A DNA stretch of 64,000 nt from JAIQGF01 sp051006995 (GCA_051006995.1 JBPCSQ010000027.1:15333-79332); one strand, 5' to 3'. Counted from the stretch's first letter, positions 1-7,241 are shown. The notes: generated by a model from the sequence alone, not told the origin. A program made the numbers and translations.

Positions 1-1
1 C

Positions 2-886
2 GCGTTATCGGGTGCCTTATCCGGTGCCCCAGCTCTGCCCGGTTTTGGCAGATGTGGGTCGAATGCCATCCCCCTGCTCGCCACGCTCCACCTTCCGCGC
101 AGTATGTATCCGGCCGACGCCTTTTCCCCAGAACTGCTCGGGGCTCGCGGCTCGGGGCTCCCGGCTGTGTTCTTCAACTGCGTTTCCGAATCGCAGCTAC
201 GGACGTTCCACGACGTGCCCCAGGTGCTCGGCGTTGTGCGCAACGGGATCCGATTGGAACTGTTCCCCGCGGCCCCGCGAAGCTCCGCGCTCTTACCCGG
301 AACTCGGAAATCAGAGCTCGGAACCGCTCCCGGCTCGAAGCGCCGGGCTCGATACTTGTTGTGGCTGGGCCGCATCTGCGAGGAGAAGGGAACGCACGTG
401 GCGATCGAGGTCGCCCGCCGCTCCGGCCTGCCGCTGGTCATCGCCGGTGACGTCTATCGCTTCTCCTATCACCAGGCTTACTTCGAGCGCGAGGTGCGCC
501 CACACCTTCACGGCAACGTCTACTTTGTCCAACGCCCGAGCGCCGAGGAAAAGCTCGAGTTGCTGCGCGGCGCCCGCGCCTTGCTCATCACCAGCCTGAT
601 CGACGAGACCAGCTCGCTCGTCGCCATGGAAGCCATGGCCTGCGGCACCCCGGTGGTGGCCTTTCGCCGCGGGGCGCTGCCCGAGGTGGTGCGCGACGGC
701 GTCACCGGCATCCTCACGGACACTCCCGAGCAAATGTCTGTCGCCATTGAGCGCGCCGGCACGATCGACCCGGCCGCATGCCGCGCCCACGTCGAAGAAA
801 ATTTCCCCGCCACCCGTATGGCGGACGACCACGAGCGCCTGTACGACCGGCTCACGACCGCCGCAGACGTCGCCGGCGCGGCGTAG
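2..886 (+). CDS. Glycosyltransferase family 4, 5' end cut by window edge
   Basis: The reading frame is open from the left edge to a stop at 886, giving 294 visible residues; the first ATG at 104 is probably internal. Just upstream of it the frame encodes a segment resembling the acceptor-side motif of GT4 enzymes (LLATLHLPRSMYP). Further on are a Val-Arg-Asn-Gly-Ile strand, the donor-domain strand YLLWLGRI followed by EKG, and the C-terminal nucleotide-sugar site with E(x)7 spacing around MEAMACGTPVVAF. It should transfer a sugar from a nucleotide donor in the cytoplasm to glycan or lipid; the substrate cannot be read. Two stretches (136-166 and 295-328) are heptameric repeats like those found between genes, inserted in linker regions, so the protein carries odd Gly/Arg/Ser-rich loops. 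A hairpin follows the stop. Confidence 0.85.
   Translation, partial: ALSGALSGAPALPGFGRCGSNAIPLLATLHLPRSMYPADAFSPELLGARGSGLPAVFFNCVSESQLRTFHDVPQVLGVVRNGIRLELFPAAPRSSALLPGTRKSELGTAPGSKRRARYLLWLGRICEEKGTHVAIEVARRSGLPLVIAGDVYRFSYHQAYFEREVRPHLHGNVYFVQRPSAEEKLELLRGARALLITSLIDETSSLVAMEAMACGTPVVAFRRGALPEVVRDGVTGILTDTPEQMSVAIERAGTIDPAACRAHVEENFPATRMADDHERLYDRLTTAADVAGAA
136..166 (+). repeat. Heptamer array (GCTCGGG class) inside the glycosyltransferase
   Basis: About 4.4 degenerate units of GCTCGGG lie in the coding frame of the glycosyltransferase. The same class occurs between genes at 34586-34679. Seven is not a multiple of three, so gain or loss of one unit would shift the frame. Confidence 0.75.
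295..328 (+). repeat. Heptamer array (AACTCGG class) inside the glycosyltransferase
   Basis: Four to five degenerate units with a shared TCGGA core form the linker just before the donor-domain strand of the glycosyltransferase. They resemble the array at 63190-63228 inside the bshB-like gene. Confidence 0.6.
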
Positions 887-948
887 AGGCACGTCACAAA
901 ATTTCCACAATTGCCCCAGCTTATTTTCAATGAGTTGCAAACGACGAA

Positions 949-976
949 GGCGCCCGGTTTGCCGGACGCCCTTTGC
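949..976 (+). terminator. Hairpin after glycosyltransferase
   Basis: A nine-base stem with one mismatch (949-957 with 962-970) and a TTTG loop is followed by CTTTGCCTT. It sits 63 bp after the stop at 886. The T run is weak, so this is a possible rather than certain Rho-independent terminator. Confidence 0.5.
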
Positions 977-1030
977 CTTCTGCTTCTTGCAATTTCATGA
1001 ATTGCTCATAGCTATACACTTTTCCACAAT

Positions 1031-1046
1031 TGTTCCACGTGGAACA
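1031..1046. promoter_or_regulatory. parS-like centromere site (perfect 16-bp palindrome)
   Basis: The sequence TGTTCCACGTGGAACA is a perfect 16-bp palindrome with the central CACGTG and flanking TGTT/AACA of the chromosomal parS site bound by ParB. It matches the C/G variant of the consensus seen, for example, in pseudomonads. It lies in an AT-richer gap between convergent genes and is preceded by TTTCCACAAT. No parA or parB gene is in the window, so function rests on motif identity. Confidence 0.75.
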
Positions 1047-1052
1047 TTGTGC

Positions 1053-1958
1053 TTACCGCGCCGCCCCCACGCTCGCCCGTAGCTCCAGCGCGTCCACAAT
1101 TTTTTCCAGCTTGGCGCGGTTCTCCGGCTTCATGCGGCACAGCGGCAGGCGGTAATTCTCCTCGATTTTGCCCATCATGGCGAGCACGGCCTTCACCGGC
1201 AGCGGGTTCGACTCGAGGAAGTTCGCCTGCATCAGCGGCAGGTAGCGGCGGTGAATCTGGCGCGCCTTCTTCCAGTCGCCGCCGAGGGCGGCGCGCGTCA
1301 TCTCCGCCATCTTGCGCGGAATCTCGTTGGAGGCGACCGAAATGATGCCGACGCCGCCGAGCGAGATCACCGGCAGCGTGACCGCATCGTCGCCGGAGAA
1401 CACTAGGAACGTCTCCGGCACGGCGTTGAAGACGTCGGCGATCTGCGAGATGTTGCCGCTGGCTTCCTTCACCCCGATGATATTTGGAATCTGGGCGAGG
1501 CGGCCGAGCGTCGCGGGCTCGATGTTGGCGCAGGTGCGCCCGGGCACGTTGTAGAGAATGAGCGGCTTGTCCACCGCCTGGGCGATGGCCTTGAAGTGCT
1601 GGTACTGGCCCTCCTGGGTCGGCTTGTTGTAGTAGGGGCTGGCGGTGAGGATGGCGTCCACGCCCTTCATCGCGGCCACGGTTTTCGCCTTGTCCACCGC
1701 ATCCTGTGTGCTGTTCGAGGTGGCGCCGGCGACGATCGGCACGCGGCCCTGGTTGACCGTGGTGGCGGTGTCAATGACGCGCAGCCATTCGTCGCGCGAC
1801 AGCGTCGGCGTCTCGCCGGTGGTGCCGCAAGGCACCAGGAAATCAATGCCGTGCTCGATCTGCCATTCCACGAGCGCCTTGAAGGCGGGCTCGTCAATGG
1901 AGCCGTCGGATTTGAAAGGCGTGACAAGCGCGGTGCCGCAGCCGTAGATCTGCTTCAT
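1053..1958 (-). CDS. dapA: 4-hydroxy-tetrahydrodipicolinate synthase
   Basis: DapA condenses pyruvate with aspartate semialdehyde, the first committed step of lysine and diaminopimelate synthesis in the cytoplasm. The 301-residue protein has the GTTGE motif (about residues 45-49), the YNVPGRT tyrosine segment (Tyr136) and the Schiff-base lysine in GVKEASG (Lys164), all typical of the TIM-barrel family (usual length about 290-300). The frame is open further upstream, but the ATG at 1958 is preceded by a TGGAG ribosome site and begins the conserved N-terminus MKQIYGCGTALVTPF. It belongs with dapB, lysC and asd on the same strand, but an arsenic cassette and a sigma-factor pair separate it from dapB. 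Confidence 0.96.
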   Translation of the reverse strand: MKQIYGCGTALVTPFKSDGSIDEPAFKALVEWQIEHGIDFLVPCGTTGETPTLSRDEWLRVIDTATTVNQGRVPIVAGATSNSTQDAVDKAKTVAAMKGVDAILTASPYYNKPTQEGQYQHFKAIAQAVDKPLILYNVPGRTCANIEPATLGRLAQIPNIIGVKEASGNISQIADVFNAVPETFLVFSGDDAVTLPVISLGGVGIISVASNEIPRKMAEMTRAALGGDWKKARQIHRRYLPLMQANFLESNPLPVKAVLAMMGKIEENYRLPLCRMKPENRAKLEKIVDALELRASVGAAR

Positions 1959-2055
1959 ACAAACTCCAGTGGTTGGTGGGTAACCCCAGTCTAAATTTTT
2001 CCTGAGAAGAACGGGGAACTTTAGCGCAGAAACGCGCGGGCCGCCACACTCATCG

Positions 2056-2292
2056 CTAGCCGGCGAGCCAGGCCCTGATTTCGTCCTCGTCAGGAATTCG
2101 GCCGGAGGAAACGACGACACCGTTTACGGCGACGCCTGGCGTCATGAGCACGCCGGCCTTAGCCATCTCGGCGAAGTCGGTGGCCTTGCGCACCTCGGCT
2201 TCGATACCGGTTTGCTCGACGACGTGGCGGACGCGGCGCTCGGTTTCGTGACACTTGGCGCAACCGGGACCGTAGATGGTGATGTTCAGCAT
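2056..2292 (-). CDS. Thioredoxin-like small redox protein, arsenic cassette
   Basis: This 78-residue protein has the MTIYG-like first strand of the redox-active thioredoxin-fold family, with a CxxC pair (Cys11, Cys14 in GPGCAKC) and the cis-proline segment MTPGVAVNG near residue 50. It begins 11 bp after the stop of the permease, so it is probably translated from the same ars transcript. Small thioredoxins of this type (TM0996/MTH895 group) commonly neighbour DUF318 permeases. A role as electron donor for arsenic or thiol chemistry is inferred. The upstream extension of the frame overlaps the permease and lacks homology signal, so the ATG at 2292 was chosen. Confidence 0.88.
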   Translation of the reverse strand: MLNITIYGPGCAKCHETERRVRHVVEQTGIEAEVRKATDFAEMAKAGVLMTPGVAVNGVVVSSGRIPDEDEIRAWLAG

Positions 2293-2303
2293 GATGGCCT
2301 CGT

Positions 2304-3365
2304 TCACAGAATGAAGTTGAATGCGTAACCGACAATCAGAATGCCCACCGCGACCACGCCGAGGAAGGTGGCGATCAACTGCGGGCGGAGAACTTTGCGC
2401 AGGATGATGGTTTCGGGAAGCGACAGTCCTATGACCGACATCATGAAGGCCAGCACCGTGCCCAGGGCCGCGCCTTTGCCCAGCAGCGCCTGGACCACGG
2501 GAATGATGCCGGCGGCGTTCGAGTACATCGGCACACCGATGAGCACGGCCAGCGGCACCGACCACCACGCGCCCCGTCCCATGATGGAAGCCATGAAATT
2601 TTCCGGGACATAGCCGTGGATGCCGGCGCCCACGGCGATGCCGGCCAGGACGTAGGGCCAGACCTTACCAACGATGTCGCGCACGGCCTCGGCGCCGAAG
2701 CGGAGGCGATTGTCCCAGCGGAGTTGCGGCTCGCGCGGAACAGGGTTGGTGGCGGGCATGGCGTACACCCACGATTCCACATAGCGCTCCATCTTCAGGC
2801 GTCCGATGATCCAGCCGGCGAGTATGGCGATGACCAGGCCAGTGCCGGCGTAAAGAAAGGCGACGCGCCAGCCGAACAGTCCAAACAGAAGGACGAGCGC
2901 GACCTCGTTAATCATCGGGGCGGCGATCAGGAAAGAAAACGTCACGCCGAGCGGGACGCCGGTGGTCACGAAGCCGATGAACAGCGGTACCGCCGAGCAG
3001 GAGCAGAACGGAGTGACGACGCCAAGCAGGGAAGCGAGCACGTTGCCGGTGGCCTCGGAGCGCCCGGCAAGAATTCGGCGCGTGCGCTCAGGAGTGAAGA
3101 ACGAGCGGATGATGCCGACGGCGAAGACCACCAGCGTCAGCAGCATCAGCACCTTGGGGACTTCGTAAGTAAAGAAGTGCACCGCCGAGCCGAGGTGGGT
3201 GCCGCGGGGGAGGGCGAAAGCGGAAAACGTCAGCCACGCGGAAAAAGGGGCGAGGTGGCTGTAGAGGAGCCACCAGCCAACCATCGCTCCGGCAGCGAGC
3301 CATACAGATCTGCGTAGACGGGCCGGCGCGGTGCGTTCTACCTCGCTGGCAGCCACCGGCGTCAT
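2304..3365 (-). CDS. Permease of the DUF318/ArsP-YraQ family
   Basis: A 353-residue integral membrane protein with about eight hydrophobic segments. The family signature TPFCSCSAVPLFIGF, with its paired cysteines, lies near residues 115-130, and a second half-repeat holds GVPMYSNAAGIIPV. Members of PF03773 export organoarsenicals or are found as extra permeases in ars operons. The start overlaps the acr3 stop by four bases (ATGA), indicating translational coupling, and a thioredoxin-like gene follows. Substrate is inferred from the operon only; trivalent organoarsenical export is the leading possibility. Confidence 0.87.
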   Translation of the reverse strand: MTPVAASEVERTAPARLRRSVWLAAGAMVGWWLLYSHLAPFSAWLTFSAFALPRGTHLGSAVHFFTYEVPKVLMLLTLVVFAVGIIRSFFTPERTRRILAGRSEATGNVLASLLGVVTPFCSCSAVPLFIGFVTTGVPLGVTFSFLIAAPMINEVALVLLFGLFGWRVAFLYAGTGLVIAILAGWIIGRLKMERYVESWVYAMPATNPVPREPQLRWDNRLRFGAEAVRDIVGKVWPYVLAGIAVGAGIHGYVPENFMASIMGRGAWWSVPLAVLIGVPMYSNAAGIIPVVQALLGKGAALGTVLAFMMSVIGLSLPETIILRKVLRPQLIATFLGVVAVGILIVGYAFNFIL

Positions 3366-4495
3366 GACGTTCGCCCGCTCTGCACGGCGATCGTAGCGAC
3401 TGGCGCAATCGGGGAAGCCGGGAACCAGTGGCGCGTCCGGTTGCAGAACTTGCAGACCGAGAGCATGACCGGCACCTCGACCAGGACTCCCACTACGGTG
3501 GCGAGCGCCGCGCCGGAACCGGGGCCGAACAGCGCAATAGCGGTAGCGACCGCGAGCTCAAAGAAATTGCTGGCGCCGATCAACGCGCCCGGCGCGGCGA
3601 CCGAATGCTCGACCTTCAGCAGCTTCATCAGCCCGTACGCCAATGTGGAATTGAAATACACCTGGATCAGAATGGGGATAGCAATCAGCACGACGTGGAA
3701 ATAACGTCCGGTAATGTTCTCCGCCTGAAAGGCGAAGATACAGACCAAGGTTGCCAGCAGCGCCACGATCGTAACCGGGCTGAGCCTGGGCAAGAATTCC
3801 TGTTCGAACCAGGCCAGGCCGCGGGCCCGGGTCAAGCCGGCGCGGAGGGCGACGCCGGCGGCCAGCGGAATGGCAATGAAGGCCACCACCGAATACAACA
3901 AAACGACGAAGGGAACCGCCAGCGACGAAGCCCCACTTACCAGGAAACGGACGATAGGAGCGAAGAGGAAGAGCATGATCAAGTCGTTGACCGAGACCTG
4001 GACGAGCGTGTACGCGGGATCGCCGTCGGTGAGATAGCTCCACACGAACACCATGGCGGTGCAGGGAGCAGCGGCGAGAATGATGACGCCGGCAATGTAC
4101 TGGTCGGCCTCGGCCGGGCTGATCCAGGCGGCAAACAGGTGGCGGAAGAAGAGCCATCCGATCAAGGCCATGGAAAACGGCTTCACCAGCCAGTTCACGA
4201 ACAGCGTCACCAGCAAACCGCGGGGCTTCTGGCGCAGGTCGAGAATGGCACCGAAGTTCACCTTCATCATCATGGGGACGATCATGAGCCAGATGAGGAC
4301 GGCGATGGGAACGTTGACTTGGCTGCCGCGGCCGAATTCCATGGACCGGAGCGCGCTCACGATGCCCGGCGCGAAGCGGCCGAGTAGCAGGCCGGCGATC
4401 ATGCAGAGCGCGACCCACAGAGTCAGGTAGCGCTCGAAGACATTGAGACGCTTGGTGGATGTGGGAAGGGGAACGGCCTCGAGAGTTGTATCCAT
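3362..4495 (-). CDS. acr3: Arsenite efflux transporter, ACR3 family
   Basis: Acr3 extrudes arsenite across the inner membrane using the proton motive force. This 377-residue protein shows ten or so membrane segments, the conserved cysteine in the AAPCTAMVFVWSYL segment and the late glutamate in VLVEVPVMLS, both hallmarks of the family. The long upstream extension of the frame is ignored because the ATG at 4495 follows a good AGAGGA ribosome site and sits seven bases after the arsR stop. Order on the minus strand is arsR, acr3, permease, thioredoxin. Transcription should be relieved by arsenite or antimonite through ArsR. Confidence 0.95.
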   Translation of the reverse strand: MDTTLEAVPLPTSTKRLNVFERYLTLWVALCMIAGLLLGRFAPGIVSALRSMEFGRGSQVNVPIAVLIWLMIVPMMMKVNFGAILDLRQKPRGLLVTLFVNWLVKPFSMALIGWLFFRHLFAAWISPAEADQYIAGVIILAAAPCTAMVFVWSYLTDGDPAYTLVQVSVNDLIMLFLFAPIVRFLVSGASSLAVPFVVLLYSVVAFIAIPLAAGVALRAGLTRARGLAWFEQEFLPRLSPVTIVALLATLVCIFAFQAENITGRYFHVVLIAIPILIQVYFNSTLAYGLMKLLKVEHSVAAPGALIGASNFFELAVATAIALFGPGSGAALATVVGVLVEVPVMLSVCKFCNRTRHWFPASPIAPVATIAVQSGRTS

Positions 4496-4502
4496 CAATC
4501 CT

Positions 4503-4907
4503 CTAAGAAGCGCGGCCAGCGGTGCGCTCGGAAAGTGCCGAGTAAGGTCGCCACTCACTGGCATTGCAGGCGCCGGCGGCGATGGCGGTTCGGAGCTTTT
4601 TCGCATCCTCGACGAGCACGTCCGAGGTCCGGAAAATGTCGCGGAGAAAAGGAAACAGGCGCTTGTGCACCGCGCCATTTTCCTGGGACAAGCGGTAAAA
4701 CATGCGGGGGCCATTGCGGCGGTCGAGCACGAGGCCGGAGTTCTTGAGATAGTTCAGGTGGCGCGAGACGTTGGGCTGCGAGGCGCCGAGCACGCGCTGA
4801 ATGTCGCAGACACACAATTCGCCGTGCAGCAGGAGGTTGATGATGCGCAGGCGGGTAGTGTCGGCCAGGCCTTTGAAGATGTTTTCCGCTTCTCGTAGGT
4901 TCTTCAT
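4503..4907 (-). CDS. arsR: ArsR/SmtB family metalloregulator
   Basis: A 134-residue winged-helix repressor with the metal-binding ELCVCDI motif (CxC) at the start of the helix before the recognition helix (ASQPNVSRHLNYLK), as in classical arsenite sensors. It is expected to bind the ars promoter and release it when As(III) is bound. The ATG at 4907 is preceded by a GGGGGA site and starts the family-typical MKNLREAENIFKGLAD. A short inverted repeat at 4936-4949 lies just upstream and is a good operator candidate. The gene is divergent from the ECF sigma gene at 5014, so both may share regulation. Confidence 0.94.
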   Translation of the reverse strand: MKNLREAENIFKGLADTTRLRIINLLLHGELCVCDIQRVLGASQPNVSRHLNYLKNSGLVLDRRNGPRMFYRLSQENGAVHKRLFPFLRDIFRTSDVLVEDAKKLRTAIAAGACNASEWRPYSALSERTAGRAS

Positions 4908-4935
4908 GCGGTCCCCCGGACATATTTGCATAGGC

Positions 4936-4949
4936 GCATATACATATGC
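4936..4949. promoter_or_regulatory. Putative ArsR operator in the arsR/sigma divergent promoter
   Basis: A perfect inverted repeat GCATAT-AC-ATATGC lies 29 bp upstream of the arsR start inside an unusually AT-rich stretch (4921-4960) in the divergent intergenic region. Position and symmetry fit an ArsR-type operator. The assignment is inferred. Confidence 0.55.
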
Positions 4950-5013
4950 AATAGTCATTGCGCGACGAATCATCCTCGTCTCGGCCGCTACCCTGGCGAG
5001 AAGGGAGGAATCC

Positions 5014-5619
5014 ATGAGCCACGACCCAATCGAGACCCTGGACCGGGTAACGGAAAAGCGTGCTTCCGCCAATGATTGTGAGCAGTATCGCAGCGCTCTG
5101 AAACGATATCTTGAATATCTGATTCGAGATGCGGCGGAGGCCGAAGATCTGGTACAGGAGGCCCTGATTCGCGCTCACCAGCAGCGGTCGTCGTTACGCG
5201 ATCCTGCAGCGCTGGAGAGCTGGCTTTACCAGATCGCCACGCACGTCAGCATCGACCGCATGCGCCAGCGTGCGAAGGTGGCGGAGCGGTGGGTCAACGA
5301 GTCCGTCGAGGAGCTGCCGATCGCGGACGATGCGCGTCCGTCGCCGCTGACGGTCCTTCAGCAGGAAGAAATGAGCACCTGCGTGCAGCGATACGTGGCG
5401 CAGTTGGCCGACGGCTCCAAGGCCGTCCTCCTATTACACGACACCGAGGGCATGACGGGCCAAGAGATCGCGGACCTGCTGGAATTGCCGCTGACCACGG
5501 TCAAAATGCGGTTGCACCGCGCCCGGCAACAACTGCAGGCGTCCTTAAAAGAATCCTGCGAGTTCGAGTGCGACGAGCGCGGCGTCTTTGTTTGGGAACC
5601 TAAACGTGACAGGCGATGA
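5014..5619 (+). CDS. ECF RNA polymerase sigma factor with cysteine-containing tail
   Basis: The 201-residue protein has sigma region 2 (about residues 22-92; AEDLVQEALIRAH and WLYQIATHVSIDRMRQ) and region 4 (about 121-175; TGQEIADLLELPLTTVKMRLHRAR). A short C-terminal tail carries two cysteines (Cys182, Cys186) followed by an Asp-Glu-Arg segment, which could bind metal or sense redox state. The ATG at 5014 follows a strong GGGAGGA site; the longer frame runs into the arsR promoter. No zinc-finger anti-sigma is next to it. Instead a convergent AhpD-like gene overlaps its last 20 bases, a pairing that suggests a redox-responsive regulon. Confidence 0.9.
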   Translation: MSHDPIETLDRVTEKRASANDCEQYRSALKRYLEYLIRDAAEAEDLVQEALIRAHQQRSSLRDPAALESWLYQIATHVSIDRMRQRAKVAERWVNESVEELPIADDARPSPLTVLQQEEMSTCVQRYVAQLADGSKAVLLLHDTEGMTGQEIADLLELPLTTVKMRLHRARQQLQASLKESCEFECDERGVFVWEPKRDRR

Positions 5620-5926
5620 CATTTGCAGCACAACCGCAATCACTCGCAGCATCCTTCGCCGGTTTGGCCCGGTCCAGCGTTCTGCGCCCGGCTGCGAGTG
5701 GTTTCTCCATGCGGGCGACGGTCTCGGCCCCCAGAGCCTGAAGAACGCATTGCCGTTGTTGCATATCAGCGAGGATGCGCAAGGTTTCGTCCACGTCTTG
5801 CCATGAGCTGCCCTGGGCGAGGGCTTGGGTGACCATCTTTTCCGCGCAGGGCTCGCAGCCGCCAACGATGACCACTGCAATAGGAATCAAGTTCTGAAGG
5901 TCGCCTTTGGAATGAATGAGTGGCAT
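5600..5926 (-). CDS. AhpD/carboxymuconolactone decarboxylase-like protein
   Basis: A 108-residue all-helical protein with the CxxC pair in GGCEPCAEKM (Cys24, Cys27) followed by a helix and GSSWQDVDETLRIL, the pattern of the CMD/AhpD superfamily of peroxidatic or thiol-disulfide proteins. The usual His after the CxxC is not obvious. The tail has extra cysteines (DCGCAANVIAC). The ATG at 5926 follows a clear GGAGGA site. It converges on and overlaps the ECF sigma gene by 20 bp, implying linked function; a redox-sensing role for the sigma factor is inferred. Confidence 0.78.
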   Translation of the reverse strand: MPLIHSKGDLQNLIPIAVVIVGGCEPCAEKMVTQALAQGSSWQDVDETLRILADMQQRQCVLQALGAETVARMEKPLAAGRRTLDRAKPAKDAASDCGCAANVIACHV

Positions 5927-6132
5927 AGCTTTCGTCCTCCTTGAAACTGTATTGGGTCGTCATTCACAGGACGAAAACCGAGGCAAAATGGATACATGCT
6001 GGTGGACCCATGCCCCGCTTCGTGGCTACGAAAAGCCCGGCCGCCAAGAAAACCCAGCCGAGGGCGACGCCAGACTGCGGTTAACGCGGACAGGGCATCG
6101 AGTCTGTGATGTGGTACACGGCCAATTCTTTC

Positions 6133-6217
6133 GCCCGCTGAAGCGGGCTTGGCCTTCCTATGCAGCTGACCCACGGCTCACGCCGTGGGCTGCACATTCT
6201 GCCGCTGCCTCGCGGCT
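6133..6217 (+). repeat. Composite palindromic element, copy 1
   Basis: A hairpin GCCCGC-TGAA-GCGGGC (6133-6148) is followed by a second (6170-6177 with 6182-6189, eight-base arms) and a third GC-rich inverted motif ending in CGCGGCT. The same order of motifs is found at 8711-8793 and 59983-60066, which are closer to each other than to this copy. Confidence 0.65.
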
Positions 6218-6220
6218 GGA

Positions 6221-6242
6221 GCACACGCGGGGGCGCGTGTGC
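6221..6242 (-). terminator. Hairpin directly after dapB
   Basis: Perfect nine-base arms (6221-6229 and 6234-6242) enclose a GGGG loop eight bases after the dapB stop. There is no T run, so it is a stable 3'-end hairpin rather than a canonical intrinsic terminator. Confidence 0.5.
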
Positions 6243-6250
6243 CACAAGCA

Positions 6251-6937
6251 TCAGCTTAGCTCGCGGAAGATGTCCTTGAAATCGTAGAAGCCTTTGTGTC
6301 CGGGGAGCCATTCGGCGGCGCGGACGGCGCCTTCGGCGAAGCCGCGGCGGGACTTGGCGTCGTGCACCAGGGTGATGCTGTCGGCGGCGGAATCGAACGT
6401 GACCTGGTGCACGCCGAAGACTTCGCCCTCGCGGATGGACTCGATGGGCAGTTCGGTATTGGCGGCATCACGGATGACGTTGCGGATCATGACGGCGGTG
6501 CCGGAGGGCGCGTCTTTCTTGTGGACGTGGTGCTTCTCCAGAATCTTTCCGGAGTAGCCGTAGCGCAGTGCGGAGGCGGCGGTGCGCGCGATTTCGAAAA
6601 ACAGATTCACCCCGATAGAGAAATTGGCGGCGTAGAGAAAGCCGGCGCCGCTCTTCACCACCATAGCCTTGATGCGCGGAACCTCGGCATACCATCCGGT
6701 GGTGCCGACGACCATATTGGCGTTGGCTGCCATGCAGGCGGCGATATTTTCGAGGACAACGTCCGGGGTGGTGAAGTCCACGACGACGTCAACGTCCTTG
6801 AGCGTGTCGCGCGTGAGCGCCCGCGCGCCGGCGTTTTCGGGCACGTCCACGGCAATGATGTTGTGCCCGCGCGCGCGTGCGACTTCCGCGACCAGCAAAC
6901 CCATCTTGCCGCGGCCACCGGAGATCAACAAGTTCAT
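6251..6937 (-). CDS. dapB: 4-hydroxy-tetrahydrodipicolinate reductase
   Basis: DapB reduces the dapA product to tetrahydrodipicolinate with NAD(P)H. The 228-residue protein begins with a Rossmann motif (GGRGKMG, residues 7-13), has the VVGTTGW strand, and the catalytic EKHHVHKKDAPSGTA segment with the paired histidines and the Lys-Asp-Ala-Pro-Ser-Gly-Thr substrate loop. It is slightly shorter than the Escherichia coli enzyme (273), as in many DapB-2 types. It lies downstream of lysC on the minus strand, separated by a 304-bp repeat-filled gap, and upstream of the inserted arsenic region and dapA. Confidence 0.95.
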   Translation of the reverse strand: MNLLISGGRGKMGLLVAEVARARGHNIIAVDVPENAGARALTRDTLKDVDVVVDFTTPDVVLENIAACMAANANMVVGTTGWYAEVPRIKAMVVKSGAGFLYAANFSIGVNLFFEIARTAASALRYGYSGKILEKHHVHKKDAPSGTAVMIRNVIRDAANTELPIESIREGEVFGVHQVTFDSAADSITLVHDAKSRRGFAEGAVRAAEWLPGHKGFYDFKDIFRELS

Positions 6938-6960
6938 AGCTGTTCCAATTCAAACCCAAA

Positions 6961-6988
6961 CCGCAGAGGACGCAAAGGACGCCGAGGA
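6961..6988 (-). repeat. Nonamer array before dapB
   Basis: Three units of a 9-bp repeat (CCGCAGAGG, ACGCAAAGG, ACGCCGAGG on the plus strand) lie 24 bp upstream of the dapB start. In the sense of dapB they read as a pyrimidine-rich 5'-type array, the reverse complement of the 3'-type array after lysC (7209-7230). Confidence 0.7.
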
Positions 6989-7072
6989 TTGTAAAACAAG
7001 TTGAGAGTGCTGACTGAAATGCCTCTCGGTGGCGCGGTGAGTGCCGGGTAACGCGGGGTCCTTCGACTCGGG

Positions 7073-7193
7073 CATACGCCCTCGCTCAGGATGACAATGC
7101 TTAAGATTCGGCTAGGAGGGCATGCACTCTCGCTCAGGATGACAACGATTAAGATCCTGCTAAGAGCGGCATGCGCCCTCGCTCAGGATGACA
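7073..7193. repeat. 48-49 bp tandem repeat, about 2.5 copies
   Basis: The motif CTCGCTCAGGATGACA recurs at 7081, 7129 and 7178, each preceded by a CATRC segment; two inter-motif segments share a TTAAGATNC core. The unit period is 48 then 49 bp. It fills the centre of the lysC-dapB gap. On the minus strand the core reads TGTCATCCTGAGCGAG, similar to the element at 35839-35924. Confidence 0.75.
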
Positions 7194-7208
7194 GGTGTTT
7201 AGGTTTGT

Positions 7209-7230
7209 CCTTCCTCTGTGGGCTCTGTGG
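7209..7230 (-). repeat. Nonamer 3'-type array after lysC
   Basis: In the sense of lysC this reads as two CACAGAG-type units followed by GAAGGA, starting 11 bp after the stop. It is the inverted partner of the array at 6961-6988. Confidence 0.6.
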
Positions 7231-7241
7231 CGAAGCCCGGG

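Larger units (their letters stand above)
5927..6250. other. Gene-free stretch with palindromic repeats
   Basis: No convincing gene is present; small frames here lack codon bias and homology-like motifs. It is the 5' region of the AhpD-like gene and the 3' region of dapB, and it holds a composite palindromic element (6133-6217) and a strong hairpin (6221-6242). Confidence 0.7.

Noticed and set aside
900..1052. Possible replication origin next to the parS-like site
   Set aside because: There are TTTCCACAAT-like strings but no cluster of DnaA boxes and no dnaA or dnaN, so only parS is claimed.
5916..6287. 123-codon plus-strand frame in the dapB/AhpD gap
   Set aside because: Overlaps hairpin repeats and the dapB 3' end; no ribosome site and no recognisable motif.
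7073..7193. Possible CRISPR array
   Set aside because: Repeats are only two to three, diverge from each other, and the linkers are partly similar; no cas genes are present. The heptamer arrays are also far too short and degenerate for CRISPR.
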